A stretch of DNA of 64,000 nt, taken from Gemmata massiliana (GTDB lineage: Bacteria; Planctomycetota; Planctomycetia; Gemmatales; Gemmataceae). Shown piece after piece: positions 8,984 to 17,755 of this stretch; positions within the stretch are counted from its first letter, which is position 1; every line of letters begins with the position of its first letter. The position numbers were made by a program, and so were the translations under genes. The notes beneath the pieces were generated by a model. It was not told where the DNA came from and made no database searches. It saw nothing but the letters and a program-made list of their open reading frames with translations. The DNA lies in NCBI RefSeq assembly GCF_901538265.1, contig NZ_LR593886.1, positions 868,001 to 932,000 of the forward strand, read 5' to 3'.

Positions 8984-10892
8984 TGTGTCAGGCGCAGAAC
9001 CTAACCCCCCAACCCCCTTCCCTAAGAAGGAAGGGGGAACAGAACCAAATGCACATACTGCCTCGCCGCAAGCACCGGTTTTAAGCCCCTCTCCCCTTGG
9101 GGGAGGGGTTGGGGAGGGGTTTCAGACAGAGCCCGCTTCAGGGAGAGGGGACTCAGCCGTCGGTCTTCTGGACCTGCCTATCACCTTCGACCTGGAAACG
9201 CGCGACCTGCCGAAGTTCGACCACGCGATCGAGCCGAACGTGCGCGAGGCGCGCCTGCTCACCGAATCGCCGTGGGTGCGCTCGCTCGGGCGGCTCGACC
9301 TGAGCGTGACGACCGAGGGCTGGAAGTTCCCGGCCCCGCCCGTGGAGTACGAACCGCCCCCGCGGTTGGCGACCGAACCGAAGGTGGGGCGCCATTCGGT
9401 CAACCTTCCCACGCTGCCCGACAACCCGGACAGCGCGAAGGCGCGCATCCGCCCGAAGCCCACGGCGGACACGGTCCTGTTCAAGGACCGCTTGCTCTAC
9501 CTCCTGCAACCGCCGCTCGACGGGCTGTTCGACGGGCGCCAACTTGAGGTGCCGTTCGCGCCGTTCCCGTACCAGCTCGAGGGCATCGCGTTCCTGATGC
9601 CCCGGCACCACGCCATGCTCGCGGACGAGATGGGCCTCGGCAAAACGGCCCAGGCGATCCTCACGCTGCGCCTGCTGTTCCACTCGGGCGAAATCAAACA
9701 GGCGCTGGTGGTGTGCCCGAAGCCGCTCGTACACAACTGGGCGCGCGAACTCAAGATGTGGGCGCCGGACGTGCCGTTCGAGACGTTCGAGGGCGACCCG
9801 GACCAGCGCCGCAGCACGTGGCTCGTTTCTAACTGCCCGCTGAAGCTCATCAACTACGAAACTCTCACGCGCGACTGCGACCTCGCGGCCGACAAGCGCG
9901 TTTATTTCGACGCGGTGGTGCTGGACGAGGCCCAGCGCATCAAGAACAAGGGATCGAAGACGGCACAGGCGGTGTGCTCGCTGAACCGCGGTCGCAGTTG
10001 GGCATTGACAGGTACGCCGATCGAGAACCACCCCGACGACCTGGTGAACATCTTCAGCTTCGTCGACGCGAACCGCATCCCGGCGGACACGCCGCCGCGC
10101 CGCATCCCGCAGTACACGTCCGACTCGATCCTGCGGCGCACAAAGGACGACGTGCTCACGGACATGCCGCCCAAGGTGATCCGCGACCTCGAAGTGGAAC
10201 TCACACCGGCCCAGCGCGCCGCGTATGCACGCGCCGAGGACAACGGCGTCATCCACCTGAACGAACTCGGCGACACGATCACCGTGCAGCACGTGTTCCA
10301 GCTCGTGATGCGGCTGAAGCAGATTTGCAACTTCGACCCGCTCACCGGTGAGAGCGCGAAGCTGGAACAACTGCTCACGGACATGGAAGAGGTGGCGGAG
10401 AGCGGACGGAAGGCGATCATCTTCTCGCAGTGGGTTGAGCCGCTCGAAGTGCTGGCGCAAGCGCTCGCCCGGTACGGCCCGCTCCAGTACCACGGGAAGA
10501 TCCCGCAGCAGCAGCGGACGCCGATCCTGGACCGCTTCAAGGCCGATCCGGACGCGCACGTGCTCCTCATGAGCTACGGCACCGGGAGCGTGGGGCTGAA
10601 CCTCCAGTTCACGAACTACGTGTTCCTGTTCGACCGCTGGTGGAACCCCGCGGTCGAGGACCAGGCGATCAACCGCGCCCACCGGCTCGGCCAGAAGCAC
10701 CCGGTCACGGTGACGCGGTTCCTTAGCGGCGGCACCATCGAGCAGCGCATCGCGGACATCCTCGACGCGAAGCGCCAGGTGTTCAACGACCTGCTCTCGC
10801 AGGCCGAGAAGCCGGCTTCGCTCGGACTCAATGAGGACGAGATCTTCGGCCTCTTCGACATCAAAGCTCGCCCAAAGCGCGACAAACACTGA
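8973..10892 (+). CDS. SNF2-family DEAD/DEAH-box helicase
   Basis: ATP-dependent DNA translocase/helicase of superfamily 2, SNF2 type. All core motifs are present: I DEMGLGKTAQ, Ia VVCPKPLVHNW, II LDEAQRIKNKGSK (DEAQ variant), III LTGTPIENH, IV IIFSQWVEPLEVL, V YGTGSVGLNLQ and VI QAINRAHRLGQ. Start is GTG 8973, overlapping the preceding gene by 11 bp. Residues about 14-50 are encoded by two GC-rich hairpin repeats (see separate entry) and are low-complexity Pro/Gly, unlike the rest. The conserved part begins around residue 65 (LDLPITFDLETRDLP). The biological role (remodelling, repair or defence) cannot be told from this locus. Confidence 0.93.
   Translation: MRLDVSGAEPNPPTPFPKKEGGTEPNAHTASPQAPVLSPSPLGGGVGEGFQTEPASGRGDSAVGLLDLPITFDLETRDLPKFDHAIEPNVREARLLTESPWVRSLGRLDLSVTTEGWKFPAPPVEYEPPPRLATEPKVGRHSVNLPTLPDNPDSAKARIRPKPTADTVLFKDRLLYLLQPPLDGLFDGRQLEVPFAPFPYQLEGIAFLMPRHHAMLADEMGLGKTAQAILTLRLLFHSGEIKQALVVCPKPLVHNWARELKMWAPDVPFETFEGDPDQRRSTWLVSNCPLKLINYETLTRDCDLAADKRVYFDAVVLDEAQRIKNKGSKTAQAVCSLNRGRSWALTGTPIENHPDDLVNIFSFVDANRIPADTPPRRIPQYTSDSILRRTKDDVLTDMPPKVIRDLEVELTPAQRAAYARAEDNGVIHLNELGDTITVQHVFQLVMRLKQICNFDPLTGESAKLEQLLTDMEEVAESGRKAIIFSQWVEPLEVLAQALARYGPLQYHGKIPQQQRTPILDRFKADPDAHVLLMSYGTGSVGLNLQFTNYVFLFDRWWNPAVEDQAINRAHRLGQKHPVTVTRFLSGGTIEQRIADILDAKRQVFNDLLSQAEKPASLGLNEDEIFGLFDIKARPKRDKH
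9003..9124. repeat. Two hairpin repeats inside a coding sequence (family F)
   Basis: Two palindromic blocks sit in the 5' part of the helicase gene: CCCCCTTCC/GGAAGGGGG around 9013-9037 and CCCCTCTCCCCTTGGGGGAG plus GGGTTGGGGAGGGG at 9085-9121. Their makeup is that of dispersed intergenic repeats, not of the surrounding codons. They keep the reading frame open and encode about 37 Pro/Gly-rich residues. Confidence 0.75.
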
Positions 10893-10911
10893 TCGGGTGA
10901 AGTAAGAATTC

Positions 10912-10950
10912 GCCACGGATAAACACAGAGAACACGGATCAGAACAGAAG
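10912..10950. repeat. Dispersed repeat of GCCACGGAT type (family C, B-arm)
   Basis: GCCACGGATAAACACAGAGA and the following ACACGGATCAGAACAGAAG match, in inverted orientation, the sequence at about 12937-12986. The two copies flank the sigma-factor gene. This copy lies just after the stop of the helicase gene. It is related to the B-arms of the elements at 6532 and 28486. Confidence 0.7.
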
Positions 10951-10985
10951 AAGAGTTTGGGACGGGATTAACACCGGATCGAAGC

Positions 10986-11017
10986 GACGCGGCCCCGTTC
11001 ACCGACGGGGCCGCGTC
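10986..11017. terminator. Bidirectional terminator hairpin
   Basis: A perfect 12-bp stem (GACGCGGCCCCG at 10986-10997 with CGGGGCCGCGTC at 11006-11017) around an 8-nt loop, placed between the convergent helicase and sigma-factor genes. Only a weak T-rich tail follows. Confidence 0.7.
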
Positions 11018-11052
11018 ACTTGTTATGTTCAAACCACGTATAATAGTTCCGG

Positions 11053-12624
11053 TTACTCGCCGCTCAAGTCGGCCATCGACTCCTCGGACGTCGGGTTGGC
11101 CCTGAGTAGGTCCGCGGTCGGTAGCGGCTTACCGACCAGCGCTTCCCACCGCTTCCGCTGGTCGGCGGTGAGTACCTTCAATGCGGTCTCTAAAACGGCA
11201 TCCTGTTCCTGTGCCGTCCGCTCCAGTCGCGCGTTCTGGATCACGTTCAGTGGCGATCGGACGGGGCCGAGGGCCGCGACGATCCGGTCTTCCTGTTCGG
11301 CGGTTAGTTGCAGTTCGCGGATGGCGACCCGGTCCAAAAGCCCGCGCGGGCCGGCCGCCTGAAGGACCGCTTGTTTCAGTCGCTTCACCCCGGCCGGGGA
11401 GAGGACTTCGGCGGCTTTTTTCGCCACTTCTACTTCCAGTTCGCGCTGGCCCTTCAGGTATTGATCGAGCGCTTCGGCCGCGGCCAGGTCGCCCGGCCCT
11501 CCGCCGTTCTGCTGGCCCCGAGCCTTTTGGACGCCCCCGCCATTCTGCTGACCACCGGCCTGGAAGCCGGCCTCCAACCGCTTCTTTAAGGCGACCCGGC
11601 GCTCTTTGCGGAACTCCACCAGGGTCTTGTAGTCGTCAGGACTCAGCCCGATCTCCTTTCGCACCGACGCTTGACGCAATAGACCGGCCACCATGTTCCA
11701 TTCCACGCGGTCGAGGGCCGGCTTGGTGTCGCCCGGAGTCGGTTTGGCGTCGGGGATTGGGGCGTTTGGCACCGGGGCCGCAATTCCGTTCGAGATAATC
11801 GCGCCACCGGCCAGTGCCACCGCCGACGCGACCAGCAGGCCGAGGCCCAACTGCCGCAAGGGAGCCCACGTCATGGCGTTCACCACTTCCGAAGTGAGGG
11901 CGGTTACCGCCGGGGGAACGCTGCCCCCGGTGGCCGTCGCCACGGTCTGTTCGATCAATCGCAGCGGAACACCCGCTACGAGTTCGGACCACCCACCAAC
12001 GGCGGCTATTGCAGCGAGGGTGATTCCTCGCCTCGCCAGTCGCTTCGCCAACTCTGCCCGACCACGGCTCAGCCTCGTGGCCACCGTTCCCACCGGCCAA
12101 CCGAGTTCGGCCGCGGCCTGGGCAATGGTCAGTCCTCGCAGCCCGCACAGCACGATCGGCAGGCGGAAGTTGTCCGGCAGCCGGCCGAGTTCCTCGTCCA
12201 CCGCGGGCCGCAACTCGGTGTCCATCTCTCCCTCCGGTGCGGGGCGGTCGGGCGGGTGAGGCACAGCTACTTCGCGGAGCTGTCGTCGCTGCCGGGTTTG
12301 TCGCAATTTGCGCGCGGCGAGGCAAGCGACCCCGTACACCCACGCGGCCACCCGACCGGGCGGGCGGACCGTCCCGGCTTTGCGAGCGAGCACGAGAAAG
12401 GTGGTCTGGAAGGCGTCGTCGGCATCGGCGCTGTTGCCCAGGTAGCGACAACAGACCCCGAACACCGTTGGTCCGAGCCGGCGGACGAGTTCACGGAACG
12501 CGGCCTCGTCCCGCGTGCGGACGAACCGGCCGAGCAGGTCGGCGTCGGGTTCCGCCCGCTCGCGAGCGGCCGTGAACGCGCCCCACAGCCGGCCGGTCCC
12601 CCCGCGGTTCACCGAGTCCACCAC
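11053..12624 (-). CDS. ECF sigma factor with membrane segment and LTxxQ-like tail
   Basis: 523-residue planctomycete-type ECF sigma factor. Region 2 spans about residues 28-95 (DLLGRFVRTRDEAAFRELV, then DADDAFQTTFLVLARK). Region 4 spans about 140-200 (LPDNFRLPIVLCGLRGLTIA; GWPVGTVATRLSRGR). A predicted membrane helix at about 257-279 separates these from a roughly 240-residue C-terminal part that would be outside the cytoplasm. That part is helical and Gln/Gly-rich and has LTAEQEDRI and LTADQRKRWEALVGKPL, reminiscent of LTxxQ motifs of CpxP/Spy proteins. Start is GTG 12624 with AGGAG 6 bp upstream. No separate anti-sigma gene is adjacent. Sigma identity is strong; the sensor idea is inference. 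Confidence 0.9.
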   Translation of the reverse strand: MVDSVNRGGTGRLWGAFTAARERAEPDADLLGRFVRTRDEAAFRELVRRLGPTVFGVCCRYLGNSADADDAFQTTFLVLARKAGTVRPPGRVAAWVYGVACLAARKLRQTRQRRQLREVAVPHPPDRPAPEGEMDTELRPAVDEELGRLPDNFRLPIVLCGLRGLTIAQAAAELGWPVGTVATRLSRGRAELAKRLARRGITLAAIAAVGGWSELVAGVPLRLIEQTVATATGGSVPPAVTALTSEVVNAMTWAPLRQLGLGLLVASAVALAGGAIISNGIAAPVPNAPIPDAKPTPGDTKPALDRVEWNMVAGLLRQASVRKEIGLSPDDYKTLVEFRKERRVALKKRLEAGFQAGGQQNGGGVQKARGQQNGGGPGDLAAAEALDQYLKGQRELEVEVAKKAAEVLSPAGVKRLKQAVLQAAGPRGLLDRVAIRELQLTAEQEDRIVAALGPVRSPLNVIQNARLERTAQEQDAVLETALKVLTADQRKRWEALVGKPLPTADLLRANPTSEESMADLSGE

Positions 12625-12983
12625 GGCCTTCTCCTGGCAGGTTGCCCGAACACCCTGATTCTCCCGCTGCGGGGGGAATTTATTCAGCAGAGTGGAAAAT
12701 AACGAGTGGCCTCAGAAGTGGTGCGAACGGCCTACGCCGGTGTAGCTTTCAGGCGAACGGCCGGTGTGAGCCGGCCGGTGCGTTTTCAAGCAAGAGGCGT
12801 GGGTACACAGGACACAAGGGTTTCCGCTCTGTGACCCAAGAAACGCATACCGGCCGGCTCACACCGGCCGTTCGCCTGCGAACCATATCGACTGGTGCGT
12901 TTTCAATCCGGTTGATCCTGTTAATCCTGTCCAAAACTCTTCTGTCTTCTGCTCTGATCTGTGTTTTCTGTGTTCATCCGTGG
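12625..12983. repeat. Repeat-filled intergenic region (families A, B and C)
   Basis: This is the gap between the sigma-factor gene and the phosphodiesterase gene, both on the minus strand. A foldback with family A arms spans 12752-12780 and 12848-12876 and encloses a shorter imperfect stem (GGGTACACAGG with CTCTGTGACCC). Then comes a family B block around 12909-12931 (GGTTGATCCTGTTAATCCTG) and, from about 12937 to beyond 12984, the inverted partner of the 10912 repeat. A partial family A arm is also seen at about 12722. No gene is apparent here. Confidence 0.8.
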
Positions 12984-13802
12984 CTAATTCTTCTGTTTTT
13001 CCTCTTCCCTCAAGAATTTCTCCAGGTCCGCGAGCTTGTCGGTGTTCAGAAAGTCCACTCCCGCGTCGAGCAGTTCCTTCCACACCTCGACCTTATCGGG
13101 CGTGGCCCAGAACCGGACCTTGCGCCCCTGTTTGTGGGCCTTCGCGACGAGTTCGCGGAGCTTCTTGCGCTCGGCGTCCGGGATCGGGCCGGTTCCGTCC
13201 CACTTGAACAGTGTGCGCCACGACTCGCTGACCCACGGAACGAGCGCAGCAGACGTGGTGCCGTCCAGGTCGGCCGGGCGCCCGTCGAGCGCCGCGAACC
13301 GCGTCTTCTGTTCGGCGACCGCCTTCGCGTCGCGGTTCCCGCTGATGACGATCGTGACGGCCTTCACCTCGGTTTTGCCGTCGCGCGTGACGGTGAGCAG
13401 GTCCGCGTAGTTCTCCAGCACCTTTGTGAGCGCGGCGAAGGTCTCTTTCGCGTCCGTTTTGACGTCGATCATGAGGTGGAACGCGGGGCCTTTGGGGTAC
13501 ACGGTGCCGCCGTTGGCCTTCGCGAGTTCCCGGAGCGGGTCGAGGTACAGCTTCTCCAGCGTGCGCCCCGCCTTGAGTTGGAGCGGCGTGTGCCCGACGA
13601 GCAGTTCCCCCTTCACGAGCCAGATGTCGGCTTCCACGCTGCAAAAGCCGCAATCGAGCGCGTCGAACAGCGGGCGCGCGTGTTCGTAGTCGTTGTGCGC
13701 GTGTGCCCGGGGTAGGGGAGCGGCCATTTTCTTCGGCGGCTCGGCGCCGGCGCCCGGTGCGGCGAGCAGGCACGCGCCGAGCGCAACGTAGAACGAGGTC
13801 AT
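12984..13802 (-). CDS. Secreted glycerophosphodiester phosphodiesterase-like protein
   Basis: 272-residue exported protein of the PLC-like phosphodiesterase TIM-barrel superfamily, in the AIM6/GDPD-like group. A signal peptide (MTSFYVALGACLLAAPGAGA) precedes the HAHNDYEHARPLFDALDCG motif, which supplies catalytic His and Asn, then VEADIWLVKGELLVGH with acidic metal ligands. Downstream strands include FHLMIDVKTDAKETF and VTIVISGNRD. The product ends in a charged EEEKQKN tail. The stop codon lies inside a dispersed repeat (family C), so the C-terminus was probably fixed by repeat insertion. Substrate unknown; enzymatic activity is inferred from retained motifs. Confidence 0.85.
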   Translation of the reverse strand: MTSFYVALGACLLAAPGAGAEPPKKMAAPLPRAHAHNDYEHARPLFDALDCGFCSVEADIWLVKGELLVGHTPLQLKAGRTLEKLYLDPLRELAKANGGTVYPKGPAFHLMIDVKTDAKETFAALTKVLENYADLLTVTRDGKTEVKAVTIVISGNRDAKAVAEQKTRFAALDGRPADLDGTTSAALVPWVSESWRTLFKWDGTGPIPDAERKKLRELVAKAHKQGRKVRFWATPDKVEVWKELLDAGVDFLNTDKLADLEKFLREEEKQKN

Positions 13803-13870
13803 GCGGAACTCACGGTTGAGAAGGTGCGGTTTCGTACAATCCTATCGCCCGACGCACCACGAGACACGCC

Positions 13871-15949
13871 ATGTCAGCCGCGCGCACGCCGAACCGCCTC
13901 GCCGCCGAGACGAGCCTCTACCTGAAGCAGCACGCCAACAACCCGGTGGACTGGTACCCCTGGGGGCCGGAGGCGCTGGCCCGCGCGAAGGAGCTGGACC
14001 GCCCCATCTTCCTGTCGGTCGGCTACTCGGCGTGCCACTGGTGCCACGTCATGGAGCACGAGAGCTTCGAGGACGAGTCCACCGCGGCCGTCATGAACGA
14101 GCACTTCGTGTGCATCAAAGTGGACCGCGAGGAGCGCCCGGACCTCGACACGATCTACATGAACGCGCTCCACGTGCTCACGCGCGAGGGGGGCGGCTGG
14201 CCGCTGTCGGTGTTCCTGTCCCCGGACCTCAAGCCGTTCTTCGCGGGCACGTACTACCCGCCCGATAACCGGTACGCGGCCCAGGGCCGGCCGAGCTTCA
14301 AGCAACTGCTCGCGGGGATTCACAACGCCTGGCTCACGCAGCGCGACCGCGTTCACGAGATCGGGGCCAGCGTCGTCACGGACCTGCAACAGATGGGCGC
14401 CCTCGAGGTGAGCGATACGACCGTGTCGCCGGACCTGCTCTCCGGTGCGCTGACTGTGCTGCGCCGGAACTATGACCCGCGATACGGTGGGTTCGGCGCG
14501 CAGCCCAAGTTCCCGCACGCTCTAGAGCTGAAACTACTCCTGCGGCTCTCCGCGCGCTTCAACGATCCCGTCGCGCTGGAGATGGTGACGCACACGCTCA
14601 CGATGATGGCCCGCGGCGGGATGTACGACCAGATTGGGGGTGGGTTCGCGCGCTACAGCGTGGACGCGAAGTGGCTCGTGCCGCACTTCGAGAAAATGCT
14701 CTACGACAACGCGCTACTCGCCTCCGCGTACACCGAGGCGTTCCAGAAGACCCGCGACCCGTTCTTCGAGCAGATCGCGCGCGAAACGCTCGACTACGTT
14801 CACCGCGAAATGACCAGCGCGCCGGGCGCGTTCTTCAGCACGCAGGACGCCGACAGCGAGGGCGAAGAGGGGAAGTTCTACGTCTGGAGCACGGACGAAC
14901 TGCGCGAGGCGCTCGGCATCGAGGACGCGGAGTTCGCGTGCAAGGTGTGGGGCGCGACCCGACAGGGAAACTTCGAGGGCCACAACATTCTGTCCCGCAC
15001 GCTGTCCGACGAGGACGAAGCGAAGTCGCACGGTCTGGCGCTCGCGGATTTTCAGGTAAAACTCGCGCGCGTGAAGCGGGCGCTCTACGACACGCGGGCG
15101 AAGCGCGTGTGGCCCGGGCGCGACGAGAAAATTCTGACCGCGTGGAACGGGCTGCTGATCGCGGCGCTCGCGCGGGCCGGGGCCGCGCTGAACGCTCCCG
15201 AATACACGCGGTCCGCAACGCGCGCTGCGGACTTCGTCCTGGACACCATGCGTACCCCCGACGGCCGGCTCTACCGCACGACCGGCGTGGGACAGTCACC
15301 GAAATTGACCGGCTACCTCGAAGATTACGCGCTCCTCGCGGATGCGCTCGTAGCGGTTTACGAAGCGACGTTCGACCCGAAGTACCTCCGGTCGGCGCTC
15401 GAACTCGCGGAGGCGATGCTGAAGCACTTCGCCGACCCCAACGGGCCGGGGTTCTTCTTCACCGCGGACGATCACGAGGAACTCATCGCCCGCACGAAAG
15501 ACCTGCACGACGGCTCGACGCCGAGCGGCAACGCGATGGCCGTCACGGTGCTCCTGCGCCTCGCGGCCCTCACCGGCCGGCGCGACCTCGCGAACCCGGC
15601 CGAGCGCGCGCTGCGCGGGTACCGCGAGACGATGGCCGAGCACCCGGCCGCGTCCGGGCAGATGCTCGCCGCGCTCGACTTCTACCTGGGGCCGGTCCAA
15701 CAGATCGCGCTCGTCGGCCCGGCGCAGGGCGCGGAAACCCAGCGCGCGCTCGCCGCGGTCCGCGGGCGGTTCGGGCCGAACCGCGTGGTCGCGTTCCACG
15801 ACCCGGCGACCGGCGCGCCGCCCGCGGAACTGGCCCCGTTGTTCGAGGGCAAGGAGGCCGTGAACGGTGCGGTCACGGTGTTCGTGTGTGAGAACTTCGC
15901 CTGTCGGTCCCCGCTCGTGGGGGCCGCCGCGGTCGCCCGACTGGGCTGA
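13871..15949 (+). CDS. YyaL/DUF255 thioredoxin-domain protein (spermatogenesis-associated protein 20 family)
   Basis: 692-residue protein with an N-terminal thioredoxin-like DUF255 domain and a C-terminal alpha/alpha six-barrel. The start reads [20 protein letters not shown], followed by [19 protein letters not shown], where CHWC is the redox-like motif, and [12 protein letters not shown]. The second half has [17 protein letters not shown] and [18 protein letters not shown], typical of the glycoside-hydrolase-like barrel. ATG 13871 is the only sensible start. It stands alone between a divergent secreted protein and a DUF1559 gene. The family is widely conserved but its reaction is unsettled. 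Cytoplasmic location is likely since no signal is seen. Confidence 0.93.
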   Translation: MSAARTPNRLAAETSLYLKQHANNPVDWYPWGPEALARAKELDRPIFLSVGYSACHWCHVMEHESFEDESTAAVMNEHFVCIKVDREERPDLDTIYMNALHVLTREGGGWPLSVFLSPDLKPFFAGTYYPPDNRYAAQGRPSFKQLLAGIHNAWLTQRDRVHEIGASVVTDLQQMGALEVSDTTVSPDLLSGALTVLRRNYDPRYGGFGAQPKFPHALELKLLLRLSARFNDPVALEMVTHTLTMMARGGMYDQIGGGFARYSVDAKWLVPHFEKMLYDNALLASAYTEAFQKTRDPFFEQIARETLDYVHREMTSAPGAFFSTQDADSEGEEGKFYVWSTDELREALGIEDAEFACKVWGATRQGNFEGHNILSRTLSDEDEAKSHGLALADFQVKLARVKRALYDTRAKRVWPGRDEKILTAWNGLLIAALARAGAALNAPEYTRSATRAADFVLDTMRTPDGRLYRTTGVGQSPKLTGYLEDYALLADALVAVYEATFDPKYLRSALELAEAMLKHFADPNGPGFFFTADDHEELIARTKDLHDGSTPSGNAMAVTVLLRLAALTGRRDLANPAERALRGYRETMAEHPAASGQMLAALDFYLGPVQQIALVGPAQGAETQRALAAVRGRFGPNRVVAFHDPATGAPPAELAPLFEGKEAVNGAVTVFVCENFACRSPLVGAAAVARLG

Positions 15950-16288
15950 TCCTCGTCCCGGTCGAGCGCCGAATCTCGCCGGTAAGTTATCCCAATTTCA
16001 CCACTTGCGGCGCCCGCGGCGCGGGCCGGGGCACGCCAACGCCCGGTCCGCGCCGCGGGCGCCGCGCCATTGATGTTCTCATAATATTCGGTCAATACCA
16101 AAAGTAGCTCGGTATTTATTAGATTCAATTAATATTCGTGCCTGATCATTTCCGGCAAATTTAAGGTAGAACTGACACATTCGATCGTGTAAATACGATG
16201 TGGGCTGAGTGTGCATCTCCTGTTTTAATTGCCACACTCTGTTCAGCCGAGGATTCATTCGTCGGTTCCCTCCTGCTAAGGATCGGTC
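15950..16288. other. Intergenic region with GC hairpin then AT-rich promoter region
   Basis: A 339-bp gap. A strong hairpin (16007-16065, see its entry) probably ends the upstream transcript. From about 16070 to 16250 the sequence turns AT-rich, unusual for this genome, and should hold the promoter of the DUF1559 gene. I see no gene in it. Confidence 0.6.
16007..16065 (+). terminator. Strong GC hairpin
   Basis: A perfect 18-bp inverted repeat: GCGGCGCCCGCGGCGCGG (16007-16024) pairs with 16048-16065 around a 23-nt loop. It lies 57 bp after the stop of the YyaL-like gene. There is no T-tract, so intrinsic termination is likely but unproven; it may also be a dispersed repeat. Confidence 0.6.
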
Positions 16289-17320
16289 ATGTATCTCTCC
16301 CTCCGTCTCACCCGCGCGCGGCGCGGGTTCACGCTGATTGAGTTGTTGGTGGTGATCGCGATCATCGCGATCCTGATCGGGCTCCTGCTCCCCGCGGTCC
16401 AGAAGGTGCGCGAGGCCGCGGCCCGCATGAAGTGCCAGAACAACCTGAAGCAGCTCGGCATCGCGATGCACACGTACCACGACGCCAACGGCAAGTTCCC
16501 GCGGAACTACCGCCAGGTCGGGGGCAACGCGTGGGAGGCGACCAGTGCCCACGTCGAGATCCTGCCCTACGTGGAGCAGGACAACCTGTACAAACTGTTC
16601 GAGGCGGCCCGGGCGGACTGGGGCACCACGTACAACACGCTCATGAACACCAAGCTGTCGGTGTTCCTGTGCCCGTCGTCGCCGCAGGCGCCGGCGCGGG
16701 GCAGCAACCCCGCGGGGTGGGACGGCCCCGGGTCCAACTACGGCTGGTCCACCGGCAGCTCGGTCGAGACGGTGTGGGGCGGGGCCCGGTTCAATGGCAT
16801 GGTCGCCTACCAGAACGACCGGAAGTTCGGGGACGTGACCGACGGGCTGTCGAACACGCTGCTCGCCTCGGAACTGCTGTCCGGCTCGAACGCGAGCGGC
16901 TCGACCGGTAAGTACCCCTACGACTTCTTCTACACCAATAACGGCGTGTTCGACTCGGTCGCGGACAAGAACTTCCCCACGGCCGCGGAGCTGACCGCGA
17001 TCGGGACCGTGGCCCAGTCGTCCCCGAGCGGCATGCGCTCCAACAACGGCACCATGTGGGCCTGGTACGCGGCCGGTCAGTCCACCCTCACCACCGCCGC
17101 GCCCCCGAACTGGCAGTACCCGACCACCGGCGCGGACTGCTGCCCGGGCGGCGCGCACGACTGGGGGTACGGCATCGTCCCGCCCCGCAGCATGCACACC
17201 GGCGGGGTGAACGGGCTCCTCGGCGACGGGTCCGTCCGGTTCCTCAACAACAGCATCGACCTCCCCACGTTCCAGCGCCTCGGCAACCGGGCCGACGGTC
17301 TGGTGCTGGGTAACTTCTAA
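16289..17320 (+). CDS. DUF1559 protein with prepilin-type N-terminus
   Basis: 343-residue member of the DUF1559 (SBP_bac_10-like) family, massively expanded in planctomycetes. The N-terminus has a short basic leader, then [19 protein letters not shown], the prepilin peptidase site and hydrophobic helix of type II secretion or type IV pilus pseudopilins, followed by [20 protein letters not shown]. The C-terminus has the HTGGVNGLLGDGSVRFL motif of the family. AAGGA lies just before ATG 16289. A small lipoprotein gene follows 14 bp after the stop, an arrangement repeated for other copies in this window. Likely envelope-associated; exact role unknown. Confidence 0.93.
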   Translation: MYLSLRLTRARRGFTLIELLVVIAIIAILIGLLLPAVQKVREAAARMKCQNNLKQLGIAMHTYHDANGKFPRNYRQVGGNAWEATSAHVEILPYVEQDNLYKLFEAARADWGTTYNTLMNTKLSVFLCPSSPQAPARGSNPAGWDGPGSNYGWSTGSSVETVWGGARFNGMVAYQNDRKFGDVTDGLSNTLLASELLSGSNASGSTGKYPYDFFYTNNGVFDSVADKNFPTAAELTAIGTVAQSSPSGMRSNNGTMWAWYAAGQSTLTTAAPPNWQYPTTGADCCPGGAHDWGYGIVPPRSMHTGGVNGLLGDGSVRFLNNSIDLPTFQRLGNRADGLVLGNF

Positions 17321-17334
17321 CTTGGAGGGAACAC

Positions 17335-17676
17335 ATGGTGCGCTACCGCTACACCGTGGCCGCCCTCCTCGCGGCGGCCTGCGCCCCGATCGGGTGCGGG
17401 CCGTCCGGCCGGGTGCAAGAGCAGTCCATTGAGGTCAAGGAAAACAGTGCCCTGGACCAGGCCAAGCAGTACCTCAACAACTACTCCAAGGGGCAAGCGC
17501 TGGGCAGCGAGGTGACCTCGTTCACCTACATCGTCGAAGAGGTCCGCAAGACCGACCCGGCGCGGGCCAAGATCCTGGAGCAGGGGTTCGCCGAGTTGCA
17601 GAAGCCGAAGGCGAAAACGGCGGCCAAGGCGAAGGAGATGCTCAAACAGTTGGAACCGAAGCAAACGGCCGGCTAA
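17335..17676 (+). CDS. Small lipoprotein-like protein downstream of DUF1559
   Basis: 113 residues with a signal sequence ending in a lipobox-like CAPIGCGPSG, so probably lipid-anchored. The mature part is charged and helical (NSALDQAKQYLNNYSKGQAL; KTDPARAKILEQGFAELQKP) and ends Lys/Gln-rich. ATG 17335 is preceded by a GGAGGGA site at 17325. Being 14 bp from the DUF1559 stop and followed by a strong terminator, it forms a two-gene operon with 16289-17320. I cannot name a domain. Confidence 0.82.
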   Translation: MVRYRYTVAALLAAACAPIGCGPSGRVQEQSIEVKENSALDQAKQYLNNYSKGQALGSEVTSFTYIVEEVRKTDPARAKILEQGFAELQKPKAKTAAKAKEMLKQLEPKQTAG

Positions 17677-17700
17677 CGGCACGAGCACAGAAAATCTCAG

Positions 17701-17737
17701 CGGGCGCGGCGCTACCAAGTGCCGCGCCCGTTTTTTT
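17701..17737 (+). terminator. Rho-independent terminator
   Basis: CGGGCGCGGC (17701-17710) pairs perfectly with GCCGCGCCCG (17721-17730) and is followed directly by seven T residues. It ends the DUF1559/lipoprotein operon. Confidence 0.93.
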
Positions 17738-17755
17738 GTCGGCGACCTGACGTAA

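Noticed and set aside
16100-16200. Possible tRNA or small RNA in the AT-rich stretch before the DUF1559 gene
   Set aside because: No cloverleaf or strong stem pattern was found there; AT-richness alone fits a promoter.
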